A stretch of DNA of 47,774 nt from assembly GCA_020628495.1 (NCBI GenBank), contig JAHDFA010000005.1, forward strand, positions 1 to 47,774, read 5' to 3'. A program made the position numbers and the translations under genes. Of this stretch, positions 1 through 9,623 are shown in pieces (within the stretch, counting starts at the first letter, position 1; each line of letters opens with the position of its first letter). This DNA comes from Hellea sp. Lineage in GTDB: Bacteria > Pseudomonadota > Alphaproteobacteria > Caulobacterales > Maricaulaceae. Below the pieces are notes generated by a model that saw nothing but the letters and a program-made list of their open reading frames with translations, ran no database searches and was not told where the DNA came from.

Positions 1-471
1 TTTGAAATCTCCTCTGAGAGCGCGCTGGCTGCGGGCTCAGTGATGGGCATTATGCTTGTTCCCTTTATCTCATCCCTATCTGACGACGTTATCAATGCCG
101 TTCCACAAGCCTTGCGGGATGCGTCTTATGGGATGGGGGCAACTCATACGGAGACGGTGACGAAGGTTGTTCTGCCAGCCGCAACGCCCGGCATTATCGG
201 CAGTCTTTTGCTCGCAATTTCCCGCGCCATTGGCGAAACGATGATTGTTGTGATGGCGGCGGGTTTGGCTGCGAATCTGACGGCTAACCCATTTGAAGCC
301 GTTACCACAATGACGGTTCAAATCGTGACATTGCTGACGGGGGATCAGGAATTTGACAGCGCTAAAACATTAGCCGCTTTTGCGATTGCGCTTTTCCTTT
401 TGGTCCTGACCCTTGGCCTGAACGTCGTCGCGCTGCGTATTGTTGATAAATATAAGCAGAAATATGCCTGA
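1..471 (+). CDS. pstC: Phosphate ABC transporter permease PstC, C-terminal part (truncated by window start)
   Basis: Frame open from base 1; permease motif region (DASYGMGATHTETVTKVVLPAATPGIIGSLLLAISRAIGETM); followed directly by pstA-pstB-phoU. Confidence 0.93.
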   Translation, partial: FEISSESALAAGSVMGIMLVPFISSLSDDVINAVPQALRDASYGMGATHTETVTKVVLPAATPGIIGSLLLAISRAIGETMIVVMAAGLAANLTANPFEAVTTMTVQIVTLLTGDQEFDSAKTLAAFAIALFLLVLTLGLNVVALRIVDKYKQKYA

Positions 472-1744
472 TTATTTGCTGACAACTTCGCCGCAAATGG
501 CCAAACGCCATGCCCGTCATAAGCGGTTCCAGTGGTATGGCCGGATTGCGATCGCGATCTCCATATCCTTCATGCTGTTCATGTTTACGGCGATTTTCTT
601 CCGCGGCATTGGTGCCTTTCAAAAAACAATGGTTGCTGTGGATGTGCAGTTTACGGAAGCAAATCTGGATCCGTCCGGCAACCGAAATTCGTCCGACCTT
701 CTGCGGGCAAATTATAAGCCGATATTGTTGCAAGGTTTGCAACAAGTTGTTCCTGAGGCCACAAGCCGTCAGGACCGAAATCGCCTCTATGGACTTTTAA
801 GTAATGGCGCCGCCTTTGATCTGGGAGAGCGGGTTTCGAATAAGCCGGCAATGGTGGGAACGTCTGAGCGTGTCTGGGTCGCGGCTTCATCAGAGGTTGA
901 TCTGTATGTCAAAGGTAAGATCGACCCGGTTGAAATTCCTGAAGAGCTACGTCGCCTCAAAGATCAGGATATTGCCTGGGTCGAGGCCTTGCGTGAAAAA
1001 GGTCAGATAAAGAAGAAGTTCAATACGGCGTTTTTCACAAATGGCGACTCGCGAGAGCCGGAAATGGCGGGCATTTTAAGCGCCGCGATTGGATCCTTCT
1101 TCAGCCTACTCATTTGCTTTTTGATTGCTTTCCCACTTGGTATTTTGACGGCAGTCTATCTTGAGGAATATGCGAAGAAGAGTCGTTTTACAGACATCAT
1201 TGAAGTCAATATCAATAATCTGGCGGCTGTCCCGTCTATTGTATTTGGACTGTTAGGACTCGCGATCTTCCTGAATTTCTTTGGATTGCCGCGGTCCACG
1301 CCTTTGGTTGGTGGTATGGTTTTGGCCCTTATGACATTGCCCACGATCATTATCGCATCCCGCTCCATTTTGCGGTCTATCCCTCAAGCGACACGCGATG
1401 CCGCCTTAGGTTTGGGCGCAAGTAAAACGCAGACGACATTTCACCACGTGGTCCCGCTCGCTATGCCAGGCATGTTGACGGGTACTATTTTGGGTATGGC
1501 CCGCGCCCTCGGCGAAACTGCGCCTTTGCTGATGATTGGCATGGTTGCCTTTATCGTGGACGTTCCGAAGGGGGTGACAGATGTTGCGACGGCCTTGCCG
1601 GTACAAATTTTCCTCTGGGCAGATAGTCCGGAAAAAGGTTTTGTCGAATTGACCTCTGCGGCCATTATGGTCCTGCTGGTCTTTTTGGTTTTGATGAATG
1701 TATTCGCTGTCTATCTGAGACGAAAATTGGAACGGCGTTGGTAA
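464..1744 (+). CDS. pstA: Phosphate ABC transporter permease PstA (long alphaproteobacterial form with N-terminal extension)
   Basis: [48 protein letters not shown] motif; operon position. ATG at 464 preferred over 440. Confidence 0.93.
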   Translation: MPDYLLTTSPQMAKRHARHKRFQWYGRIAIAISISFMLFMFTAIFFRGIGAFQKTMVAVDVQFTEANLDPSGNRNSSDLLRANYKPILLQGLQQVVPEATSRQDRNRLYGLLSNGAAFDLGERVSNKPAMVGTSERVWVAASSEVDLYVKGKIDPVEIPEELRRLKDQDIAWVEALREKGQIKKKFNTAFFTNGDSREPEMAGILSAAIGSFFSLLICFLIAFPLGILTAVYLEEYAKKSRFTDIIEVNINNLAAVPSIVFGLLGLAIFLNFFGLPRSTPLVGGMVLALMTLPTIIIASRSILRSIPQATRDAALGLGASKTQTTFHHVVPLAMPGMLTGTILGMARALGETAPLLMIGMVAFIVDVPKGVTDVATALPVQIFLWADSPEKGFVELTSAAIMVLLVFLVLMNVFAVYLRRKLERRW

Positions 1745-2547
1745 TGGACACAAAAATGAACACAGACGCCCCGGTTTCCGATTCTGGTGCAAAGCCAATC
1801 ATGACGGCCCGCAATGTCGATGTTTTCTATGGTAAGAAACAAGCCATTGATAATGTCAGCCTTGATATTCCGGAAAACCAGATCACCGCTTTGATTGGAC
1901 CGTCAGGGTGCGGGAAATCCACGTTCCTGCGCTGCTTTAATCGTATGAATGACACGATCCAGATTTGCCGCGTCAAAGGCGATATCAAATTTGCGGGACA
2001 GGACATCTATGATCCTAAAGTCGACGTTGTGGCCCTGCGGTCTCGTATCGGGATGGTGTTTCAAAAGGCGAACCCTTTCCCGAAGTCGATCTTTGATAAT
2101 GTCGCTTACGGACCGCGTATTCACAGCCTGTCAGAGTCCAAAGATCATTTGGAAGACATCGTGATCACCTCGCTCAAGCGGGCAGGGCTTTATGATGAGG
2201 TTTCAGACCGCTTGGACGAACCCGGCACAAGCTTATCTGGTGGCCAGCAACAACGTCTTTGTATTGCCCGCGCGATCGCTGTCGATCCACAGATCATTCT
2301 GATGGATGAGCCATGCTCGGCTCTTGACCCAATTGCGACCGCCATCATCGAAGAGCTCATGGACTCCATGAAAGAGAAATATACAATCGTGATTGTCACC
2401 CATTCGATGCAGCAGGCCGCCCGTGTGTCACAGCAAACAGCCTTCTTCCATCTCGGTGAATTGGTGGAGAGCGGCGACACAAAACAGATTTTTACCAATC
2501 CGGAAAAAGAGCGCACACAAAATTATATTTCAGGCCGAATTGGATAA
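1738..2547 (+). CDS. pstB: Phosphate ABC transporter ATP-binding protein PstB
   Basis: Walker [10 protein letters not shown], signature [14 protein letters not shown], Walker [13 protein letters not shown]. Confidence 0.97.
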   Translation: MVMDTKMNTDAPVSDSGAKPIMTARNVDVFYGKKQAIDNVSLDIPENQITALIGPSGCGKSTFLRCFNRMNDTIQICRVKGDIKFAGQDIYDPKVDVVALRSRIGMVFQKANPFPKSIFDNVAYGPRIHSLSESKDHLEDIVITSLKRAGLYDEVSDRLDEPGTSLSGGQQQRLCIARAIAVDPQIILMDEPCSALDPIATAIIEELMDSMKEKYTIVIVTHSMQQAARVSQQTAFFHLGELVESGDTKQIFTNPEKERTQNYISGRIG

Positions 2548-2550
2548 TCC

Positions 2551-3273
2551 ATGAGTGACGAGCACATTGTTTCTTCATTTGACGAGGATATGAGCCGCCT
2601 GCGGGACTTGTTTCTCGAAATGGGGCGCATTGTGTCCTCTCAAATTCAAGCCGCCACGCGTGCGTTACGTAAAGAAGACCGCATGCTTGCAAAGCAAGTG
2701 ATCGCGAATGACAAACAACTCAATCGCCTAGAATCCGAGCTCAATGACCTTGCGATAAAGATCCTGGCTCTGCGTCAACCTTTTGCGGGGGATTTACGTC
2801 AAGTCGTGGCGACATTGAAAAGTGCCGGCCATTTTGAGCGTATGGGCGATCTTGTGCGCAATAGTGCGCAGCGGACAAATACGATTACAAAGGCAGAGGC
2901 GGAAACCGGGTCGATCGAGACCTTGGTTCAGATGAGTGAAACCGTTCAGGTGATGACCAACTCAATTCTGACGGCTTATGAGCGCTCGGATTCGGAGATG
3001 GCCGAAGAAGTACGGATGCAGGACGAAACGGTTGACCGTCTTCACAACTCGCTTTTCCGCGAAATGCTGACCTATATGATGGAAGATCCGCGCAATATTT
3101 CCGGCTGCATGCATGTCATGTTTATGGCCAAAAATATTGAACGTATGGGCGACACGGTCGCTGATATTGCGAAAGAGCTCATTTATATGGCGACAGGCGA
3201 GTGGCCTGAAGGTAGTCGAACCAAAAAAGATAAAACCAGCCGTATTGTTATTGAACCCGAAGCTGACGCTTGA
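2551..3273 (+). CDS. phoU: Phosphate transport system regulator PhoU
   Basis: HIVSSFDEDMSRLRDLFLEMG start; PhoU-type repeats with ERMGD motifs; directly after pstB. Confidence 0.95.
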   Translation: MSDEHIVSSFDEDMSRLRDLFLEMGRIVSSQIQAATRALRKEDRMLAKQVIANDKQLNRLESELNDLAIKILALRQPFAGDLRQVVATLKSAGHFERMGDLVRNSAQRTNTITKAEAETGSIETLVQMSETVQVMTNSILTAYERSDSEMAEEVRMQDETVDRLHNSLFREMLTYMMEDPRNISGCMHVMFMAKNIERMGDTVADIAKELIYMATGEWPEGSRTKKDKTSRIVIEPEADA

Positions 3274-3275
3274 TT

Positions 3276-4244
3276 CTAAGGGTTTTCACGTTTCCACTCA
3301 CGGTACCAGTCGACAAATTGAGCAATACCGTCTTCTAGTTTGGTTTTCGGAGCAAATCCGAAATCCCGTTTCGCTGCTGATATATCCGCAAATGTGCTTC
3401 GTACATCTCCGGCTTGCTGAGGTTTGATGATCGTTTCGGCCTTTTGTCCGCAGGCTGTTTCAACAGAATTGACCAAGTCATAAAGCGTATTCGGAGCTGA
3501 ATTTCCAAGATTATAAATTGCGTGACCCATCGGGGCTTTCGTAAGTATTTTTGGCAAGACGTCGACGATATCATCTACATAAGTGAAGTCACGTCTCATC
3601 AGATCCGGTGCATAAAGCGTAATTGGCTCCCCTTCTAAAATCTTCTGGGTGAATATCCAATAAGCCATATCGGGCCTTCCCCACGGTCCGTAAACAGTGA
3701 AAAAACGCAGTCCGGTTTGAGGGATGCCATAAAGACGGGCATAGCTCTCTGACAGCATTTCGCCGCTCAATTTGGTTGCGGCATAGAGTGAGGCAGGCTC
3801 GCGCACGGGGTCCGACTCCTTAAAGCCGGTCCTCGCTTCCCGCTCTCCATAGACGGACGAGCTGCTGGCATAGGCGAGGTGTTGCACGTTGCCGCTATGG
3901 CGCGCAAATTCCAATATATTCAGATGTCCCATGACATTTGACTGAATATAGCTATGCGGATTTTCTAGGCTGTAACGGACACCGGCTTGCGCTGCGAGAT
4001 GAAGAATATGAGTGACCTTGCTTTCGCCAAGCGCGGACTTAAGAGCCCTTTTTTCGGATATATCAAGATGATGGAATTTAAAGTCAGGCTCAGACTTTAG
4101 GTGTGCTAAGCGTGCCTGCTTCAATTCTAACGAATAATAATCATTCAGGCTATCAACACCGATGACAGTATGGCCGTTTGCCAAGAGCCGTTTGGCCGCA
4201 TGAAAGCCGATAAATCCGGCGACACCTGTCACTAAAATATCCAT
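3276..4244 (-). CDS. NAD-dependent epimerase, UDP-glucuronate 4-epimerase-like
   Basis: MDILVTGVAGFIGFHAAKRLLANGHTVIGVDSLNDYY Rossmann start; YAATK catalytic motif; internal ATG chosen from domain start. Confidence 0.85.
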   Translation of the reverse strand: MDILVTGVAGFIGFHAAKRLLANGHTVIGVDSLNDYYSLELKQARLAHLKSEPDFKFHHLDISEKRALKSALGESKVTHILHLAAQAGVRYSLENPHSYIQSNVMGHLNILEFARHSGNVQHLAYASSSSVYGEREARTGFKESDPVREPASLYAATKLSGEMLSESYARLYGIPQTGLRFFTVYGPWGRPDMAYWIFTQKILEGEPITLYAPDLMRRDFTYVDDIVDVLPKILTKAPMGHAIYNLGNSAPNTLYDLVNSVETACGQKAETIIKPQQAGDVRSTFADISAAKRDFGFAPKTKLEDGIAQFVDWYREWKRENP

Positions 4245-4384
4245 TGCTTCGCGATAGCTCTTTCGCCTGAGTATATCCATTTTAATCGGCGATAAGCACT
4301 GCGTTTCGAGAGATTTACCCTACACACTCCTCCTGACGGACGCTAAGGGGGAAAGAAATAATCAGGCGCAGAAAAGAGTATCTT

Positions 4385-5728
4385 ATGGCTGAATTTTTTG
4401 GAACGGACGGTGTGCGCGGCTTGGCAAATGCCGGCAAGATGACGCCTACTAGCATGTTGCGATTGGGCCAAATCGTCGGTCAATATTTTGCTTCAAATGC
4501 AAAGGGACGACCGTCGGCTGTTATTGGAAAAGATACGCGTATGTCCGGCGACATGATTGAAAGTGCGTTGATTGCGGGTCTGACATCCGTGGGTGTAGAT
4601 GTGATATCTGCAGGCGTTATTCCGACATCCGGTGTATCTCTCATGACAAAGGGTTTGCGCGCGAATTTGGGCGTAATGATCACGGCCTCTCACAATAAAT
4701 ATCCTGATAACGGCGTGAAATTTTTCGGACCGGATGGGTGCAAATTGTCGGACTTAGCAGAAGCAGAAATCGAATCTCTCTTAGATGCCGGTGACACTGC
4801 CCTTGTGCCTTCTGCAGAATTAGGTCGTGTCAATACACCTGACGGGCTTCAAGCACGTTACATTGAATTGTGCAAAGCCACACTTCCAGAAAACCAGCGC
4901 TTGGACGGACTGAAAATTGTTATCGATGCCGCGCACGGCGCAGCCTATGCGACGGCGTCAGAAACGCTGCGGGAATTGGGGGCGGATGAAGTGATTTCAA
5001 TCGGAAATTCTCCGAGTGGAGATAACATCAATGCAGGATGCGGTTCTACGGCAACCGAGCTTCTCTCAAAAACCGTGGTCGAAACAGGGGCTGATGTCGG
5101 CGTTGCATTGGATGGTGATGCGGACAGAATTATCATGTGCGATGAGAGCGGAAAAGTTATTGATGGCGATCAGCTCCTCGGTCTGATTGCAAAAAGTTGG
5201 AAAGCGCAGGGCCGTTTGCGAGGAAATGGCTTGGTAGCAACGGTTATGTCTAATCTCGGTCTGGAGCGTTTTCTGGAAGCCAATGACATGCATTTAGTAC
5301 GGACACAGGTGGGTGACCGCCATGTCGCGGCGCGCATGCGCAAAGATGGTTTTAATATTGGCGGCGAGCAATCGGGTCACTTGCTCATGACGCAATATAG
5401 TCCAACAGGTGACGGCACGATGGCAGCCATTCAAGTTCTCGCGGAAATAAAGCGGCAAGGCCGTCCGGCGAGTGAAGTTTTGAATGTGTTTAAACCCGTT
5501 CCGCAAATTTTGAAAAATGTGCGCTATACAGGTGAAAATCCGGTGACACATCCGACGCTCTTAGATGCAATTGAAGCGGCACAAGCCGAATTTTCCGGGC
5601 AAGGGCGTATCCTCATACGTGCCTCCGGCACGGAGCCTCTCATTCGTGTGATGGCCGAAGGGGATGATCCTGTGAAAGTCGAGGCTCTTGTAGATGATTT
5701 CGTGAGCCTGATTTCCGAACTGGCTTAG
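4385..5728 (+). CDS. glmM: Phosphoglucosamine mutase
   Basis: FFGTDGVRGLAN, TASHNKYPDNGVKFFG (phosphoserine loop), DGDADRI, RASGTEPLIRVMAE. Confidence 0.97.
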   Translation: MAEFFGTDGVRGLANAGKMTPTSMLRLGQIVGQYFASNAKGRPSAVIGKDTRMSGDMIESALIAGLTSVGVDVISAGVIPTSGVSLMTKGLRANLGVMITASHNKYPDNGVKFFGPDGCKLSDLAEAEIESLLDAGDTALVPSAELGRVNTPDGLQARYIELCKATLPENQRLDGLKIVIDAAHGAAYATASETLRELGADEVISIGNSPSGDNINAGCGSTATELLSKTVVETGADVGVALDGDADRIIMCDESGKVIDGDQLLGLIAKSWKAQGRLRGNGLVATVMSNLGLERFLEANDMHLVRTQVGDRHVAARMRKDGFNIGGEQSGHLLMTQYSPTGDGTMAAIQVLAEIKRQGRPASEVLNVFKPVPQILKNVRYTGENPVTHPTLLDAIEAAQAEFSGQGRILIRASGTEPLIRVMAEGDDPVKVEALVDDFVSLISELA

Positions 5729-5768
5729 CTCTAAATGCTCCGCAAATAAGGTTTCATCGGTCTATTCT

Positions 5769-5807
5769 AAGGTGTTGGCTCGAAACGGGTTCAACTGGCA
5801 CCTTTTT
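5769..5807 (+). terminator. Possible rho-independent terminator after glmM
   Basis: AAGGTGTTGG / CTGGCACCTT can pair as a 10-bp stem including three G-U pairs, 16-nt loop, followed by TTTTT. Confidence 0.4.
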
Positions 5808-5875
5808 GCTAAAAAAATAGATAGTTTTATCCTTGTCATTTTACGTGCATAAAATCTCGTAACTTAGCCTATTTC

Positions 5876-5905
5876 TTGAATATACTGGTTTTTTTAGGAT
5901 ATAGA
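5876..5905 (+). promoter_or_regulatory. Candidate sigma70-type promoter for wecB
   Basis: TTGAAT-N18-TATAGA in an AT-rich intergenic region about 70 bp before wecB. Confidence 0.3.
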
Positions 5906-5977
5906 CCATCAAATGCGTTTTTGGACTGGGCTTACTCTTGTCTGGTAGCCTACTCTTAAATCAATACGGGGTGTATA

Positions 5978-7078
5978 ATGATAAAAATTTTTCTGGTTGT
6001 GGGCACGAGACCCGAGGCGATCAAAATGGCGCCGGTCTATATGGCCTGTTTGGCTGATCCCGATGTCCAACCTTTATTGATTTCGACAGGGCAACATAAA
6101 GAAATGTTGGCGCAAGTTTTTGATTGGTTCGAGTTATCACCGGATGAAGACCTCGCTGTTATGAAGCATAATCAAACGCCGTCCATGGTTTTATCCTCCA
6201 GCTTGACCGGTCTGGAGCGCTTGATACATAAACATGAGCCTGATGCGGTTTTAGCGCAGGGAGATACAACGACAGTTCTCGCGGCGGCGCTTGCAGCCTT
6301 CCACGCGCGCGTCCCGTTCGGACATGTTGAGGCGGGTCTTCGCACCTATGATATTGATCGCCCGTTTCCGGAAGAGGGGTATCGCCAGATGGCGCAGCGA
6401 GTGGCTCGTTGGAATTTTGCTCCGACCCAGCGCGCAATGGATGTACTCGCTCAGGAAAATTTATGCGGAACCTCCTACATGGTAGGAAATACGGTTATTG
6501 ATGCCCTCTTGCATACAGCAGCCGGCGGGGGAGATTTACCTCTCGAACTTACCCGGGATCGCCTTGTTATGATTACGGGACACCGGAGAGAAAATCACGG
6601 TGACCGTTTTCGGAGCGCTTTCGGTGCCATGGCAGATCTGGCGAAAGATTTCCCTGATGTCGATTTTGTCTATCCTGTGCATTTGAACCCGAATGTTCAA
6701 GGTATGGCTCGGGAACTGCTGACAGGTATAGAAAATTTCCATCTCATTGAACCGCTTCCATATCCTGAGTTGGTAGCTCTTATGCAGCGTGCCTATATTA
6801 TCCTCACGGATTCAGGCGGTATCCAGGAGGAGGCGCCAAGTTTCAAGGTGCCGGTCCTCGTTATGCGAGACAGTACAGAACGTCAGGAGGGAGTTGAAGC
6901 CGGTGTCTCAAAACTGGTTGGTGTTGACCCGCAGATTATTGCTCGCGAGGCAAAATTATTGCTTACAGACCAAGATGCATATGACTCTATGCGGCAGGCT
7001 TCCAATCCGTTTGGTGACGGCCAATCCTCCCAGCGGATAGTTGACATTCTTAAGCAAGAAGTTAAGCCGCGGGCCTAA
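5978..7078 (+). CDS. wecB: UDP-N-acetylglucosamine 2-epimerase (non-hydrolysing)
   Basis: VVGTRPEAIKMAPV, GHVEAGLRT, TGHRREN, LTDSGGIQEEAPSF motifs. Confidence 0.95.
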   Translation: MIKIFLVVGTRPEAIKMAPVYMACLADPDVQPLLISTGQHKEMLAQVFDWFELSPDEDLAVMKHNQTPSMVLSSSLTGLERLIHKHEPDAVLAQGDTTTVLAAALAAFHARVPFGHVEAGLRTYDIDRPFPEEGYRQMAQRVARWNFAPTQRAMDVLAQENLCGTSYMVGNTVIDALLHTAAGGGDLPLELTRDRLVMITGHRRENHGDRFRSAFGAMADLAKDFPDVDFVYPVHLNPNVQGMARELLTGIENFHLIEPLPYPELVALMQRAYIILTDSGGIQEEAPSFKVPVLVMRDSTERQEGVEAGVSKLVGVDPQIIAREAKLLLTDQDAYDSMRQASNPFGDGQSSQRIVDILKQEVKPRA

Positions 7079-7145
7079 AATATTATTTAATGTACTGGGT
7101 CAAATTCTTCTTATTGATCCAATAAGTTTCCAAAAGAGGTGCGTT

Positions 7146-8423
7146 TTGAAAACCGTTACAGTTGTAGGCTTGGGCTATGTTGGATTGCCGTCAGCGGCTT
7201 TGATTGCCAATGCCGGATATCAGGTTCATGGTGTGGATTTGAATAAGGATCTCGTATCCGAACTTCAAAACGGCGTTTGCCGTTTGGACGAAACTGAGGT
7301 TCAAGAGGTCGTCCATAAGGCGCTCAGCTCAGGGAATTTGAAAGCCGCATTAACGGGAGCGCCGGCTGATATTTTCATCATCTGTGTCCCGACGCCCGTA
7401 TCTGCCGATAAGACGGCCGATTTAACTATGGTGAAGTCGGCCATCAAGGCAACCGTTCCCATGGTTAAAAAAGGCGATCTCGTTATCCTTGAGAGTACCA
7501 GCCCGATTGGCACAACTGAAAATGTTATTGGCGGAGCATTACGTGAAGCCGGCCTTGACCCATTTGAAGATGTCGATGTTTGCTATTGCCCTGAGCGTGT
7601 TTTCCCGGGAGACACGGTGCGCGAAATTCTCGAAAATGATCGGGTCGTCGGAGGTTTGACGTCCCGCGCTGCAGAGCGCGCCCGCGATTTTTATCTGAGC
7701 TTTTGTAAGGGTGAGCCAAATATGACGACGGCGGCCACGGCGGAGTTTTCAAAACTCATGGAAAACACTTATCGCGACGTAAATATCGCATTGGCGAATG
7801 TTTTCTCTCATGTAGCGGAAGAGGGAAATGTGGATGTCATGGATGTTATTGCATTGGCGAATAAGCACCCTCGTGTGAATGTCCATATCCCCGGACCGGG
7901 TGTGGGCGGGCACTGTATTCCTGTCGATCCGTGGTTTTTAATTGACGGTTATCCGGACCAGACAGACTTGTTGCGTCAGTGCCGGAATATCAATGACGGG
8001 CAAGCCAAGCACTTTCTGAAAAAGGCTGAAGATCTTGGTCTGAAGCCCGGATCTAAAGTTGTCATATTAGGCGCCGCCTATCGCGGCGACATTGACGATG
8101 CGCGAGATACACCGACGGAGCTCTTGATCGAGGCACTAGGCAAAGCAGGTTATGAATATGCAACCCATGATCCACATGTCGTGCATATGAAAACGCATTG
8201 TGGTTATCCCCCTAATTTGACCTCTGATCTTCAAGAGGCAGTCCAAGATGCGGAGGCTGCATTTATCATTACAGATCACTCGGCTTATAAAACGCTGACG
8301 CCGAGTCAGTTTGCGGGTCTTAAAACACCTTTGATCATTGACACGCGCCGGGTTCTCGATCGTCTCGCTTTTGTAGAGGCAGGGATAAAGCTTGTTAGCG
8401 TCGGGGCGCCAACGATTGGCTGA
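7146..8423 (+). CDS. wecC: UDP-N-acetyl-D-mannosamine dehydrogenase
   Basis: KTVTVVGLGYVGLPSAALIANAGYQVHGVD; STSPIGTTE; GPGVGGHCIPVDPWFL. TTG start at 7146 with AGAGG upstream fits the domain start. Confidence 0.93.
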   Translation: MKTVTVVGLGYVGLPSAALIANAGYQVHGVDLNKDLVSELQNGVCRLDETEVQEVVHKALSSGNLKAALTGAPADIFIICVPTPVSADKTADLTMVKSAIKATVPMVKKGDLVILESTSPIGTTENVIGGALREAGLDPFEDVDVCYCPERVFPGDTVREILENDRVVGGLTSRAAERARDFYLSFCKGEPNMTTAATAEFSKLMENTYRDVNIALANVFSHVAEEGNVDVMDVIALANKHPRVNVHIPGPGVGGHCIPVDPWFLIDGYPDQTDLLRQCRNINDGQAKHFLKKAEDLGLKPGSKVVILGAAYRGDIDDARDTPTELLIEALGKAGYEYATHDPHVVHMKTHCGYPPNLTSDLQEAVQDAEAAFIITDHSAYKTLTPSQFAGLKTPLIIDTRRVLDRLAFVEAGIKLVSVGAPTIG

Positions 8424-8435
8424 TGGCTTTTTAGT

Positions 8436-9623
8436 ATGGTGACCGCGCCGCTGAGCATTTTGTTCGTTACGCGCCATTATCCTCCCTTAGTGTCAGGTGG
8501 ATGCCGCCGATCAATGTTAATGGTGCGTGGCTTGCGGGAAGCAGGCGCGCGCGTCAGCGTTCTTGCACCGGTGCTGAACGGGGATGAACTTGCTTCGGGT
8601 TTGGCTGTACCCCATCCACAACCCGAACCCGATCTTGAGGCAGTTGATGCCGCGCTGCCAATTTCGGTAAAGCTGAAGAATTTTTTTCGGAGGTGGCTGC
8701 TTTATCCTGATGCAGATATCCGCTGGTGCCGCCGTGCTGCAAAAGCGGCCATTCAGCACTGGCCGGATGGCTTTGATTGGGTGATAACATCCAGCCCGCC
8801 GGAGTCCCTTCATGTCGCTGGCCGTATGCTACAAAGACATTGGTCTTGCGCTTGGCATGCAGATATTCGTGATTTTTGGTTCCAATACCCGCTTGTCCCA
8901 GTCCGCCGTTACGCCTTTAGACGATGGCTTGAGCGACCCTTCGCGAAATCATTGCTGGCCAAAGCAGACATTGTCACGGCTGTGTCGCAGCCTATGGCAG
9001 AGGAGGCGGCGAAAATTAGCGGGCGCGCGGCGTCCGTGATCAAAAATTTCGTCGATCCGCCGCCGGCACGCGATGCCAATTTCTTTGATGGCTATCCCGA
9101 TAAATCCTTTACGAAAGATATGATTCATGTCGTTTACACTGGGGCTTTCAGCCTTTCCGACCCCAATCGGCATCTGGCGCCTGTGCTGGATGTCTTTAAA
9201 AAGGCGGCGGTAGAGAACCCAGACCTAATCCTGCATCTTGCCGGGCCGCTCACGACGACCGAACAGCGATTAATTGATACGAAGTCTCTGGAAGACCGGG
9301 TTTTTTATCATGGGAGAGTAGATGCTGCGACGGCGCGACAGTTCCAGGTGAATGCCCATGCGCTCATATTGACAGCTGCAGAGGGAACATGTGTCGTCCC
9401 CGGAAAGTTTGCGGAATATAAGGCGGCAGGCGTACCTATTATTGCCATTGGTTCTGGTCCGTGGCGCCAAGGCCTTGGCCGCGAACGAGATGCGAAGGAA
9501 CAGTTGATCGCATTAACGCGAGAGAGAGAAGGCTTGGCGCAATCTGACATTTACGCTCCGCAAGCTGCGGCGAGGGCTGTTTTGGCATTGATGGCGGACG
9601 CCCCGGCTAACGGGAAGATTTAA
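8436..9623 (+). CDS. Glycosyltransferase (GT4-like)
   Basis: ILFVTRHYPPLVSGGCRRSMLMVRGLREAGARVSVLAP N-terminal; GKFAEYKAAGVPIIAIG C-terminal GT-B motif. Confidence 0.8.
   Translation: MVTAPLSILFVTRHYPPLVSGGCRRSMLMVRGLREAGARVSVLAPVLNGDELASGLAVPHPQPEPDLEAVDAALPISVKLKNFFRRWLLYPDADIRWCRRAAKAAIQHWPDGFDWVITSSPPESLHVAGRMLQRHWSCAWHADIRDFWFQYPLVPVRRYAFRRWLERPFAKSLLAKADIVTAVSQPMAEEAAKISGRAASVIKNFVDPPPARDANFFDGYPDKSFTKDMIHVVYTGAFSLSDPNRHLAPVLDVFKKAAVENPDLILHLAGPLTTTEQRLIDTKSLEDRVFYHGRVDAATARQFQVNAHALILTAAEGTCVVPGKFAEYKAAGVPIIAIGSGPWRQGLGRERDAKEQLIALTREREGLAQSDIYAPQAAARAVLALMADAPANGKI

Noticed and set aside
5771-5802. tRNA T-arm-like sequence (GGGTTCAACTGGCACC)
   Set aside because: No matching T-stem partner and no upstream acceptor, D or anticodon arms; not a tRNA
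5796-5809. sigma54-like promoter TGGCAC-N4-TTGC downstream of glmM
   Set aside because: The GG and GC elements are 9 bp apart rather than the required 10, and the same bases fit a terminator stem
7041-7145. N-terminal extension of wecC from 7041
   Set aside because: Overlaps the end of wecB out of frame and precedes the Rossmann start; TTG at 7146 with a good SD is more likely
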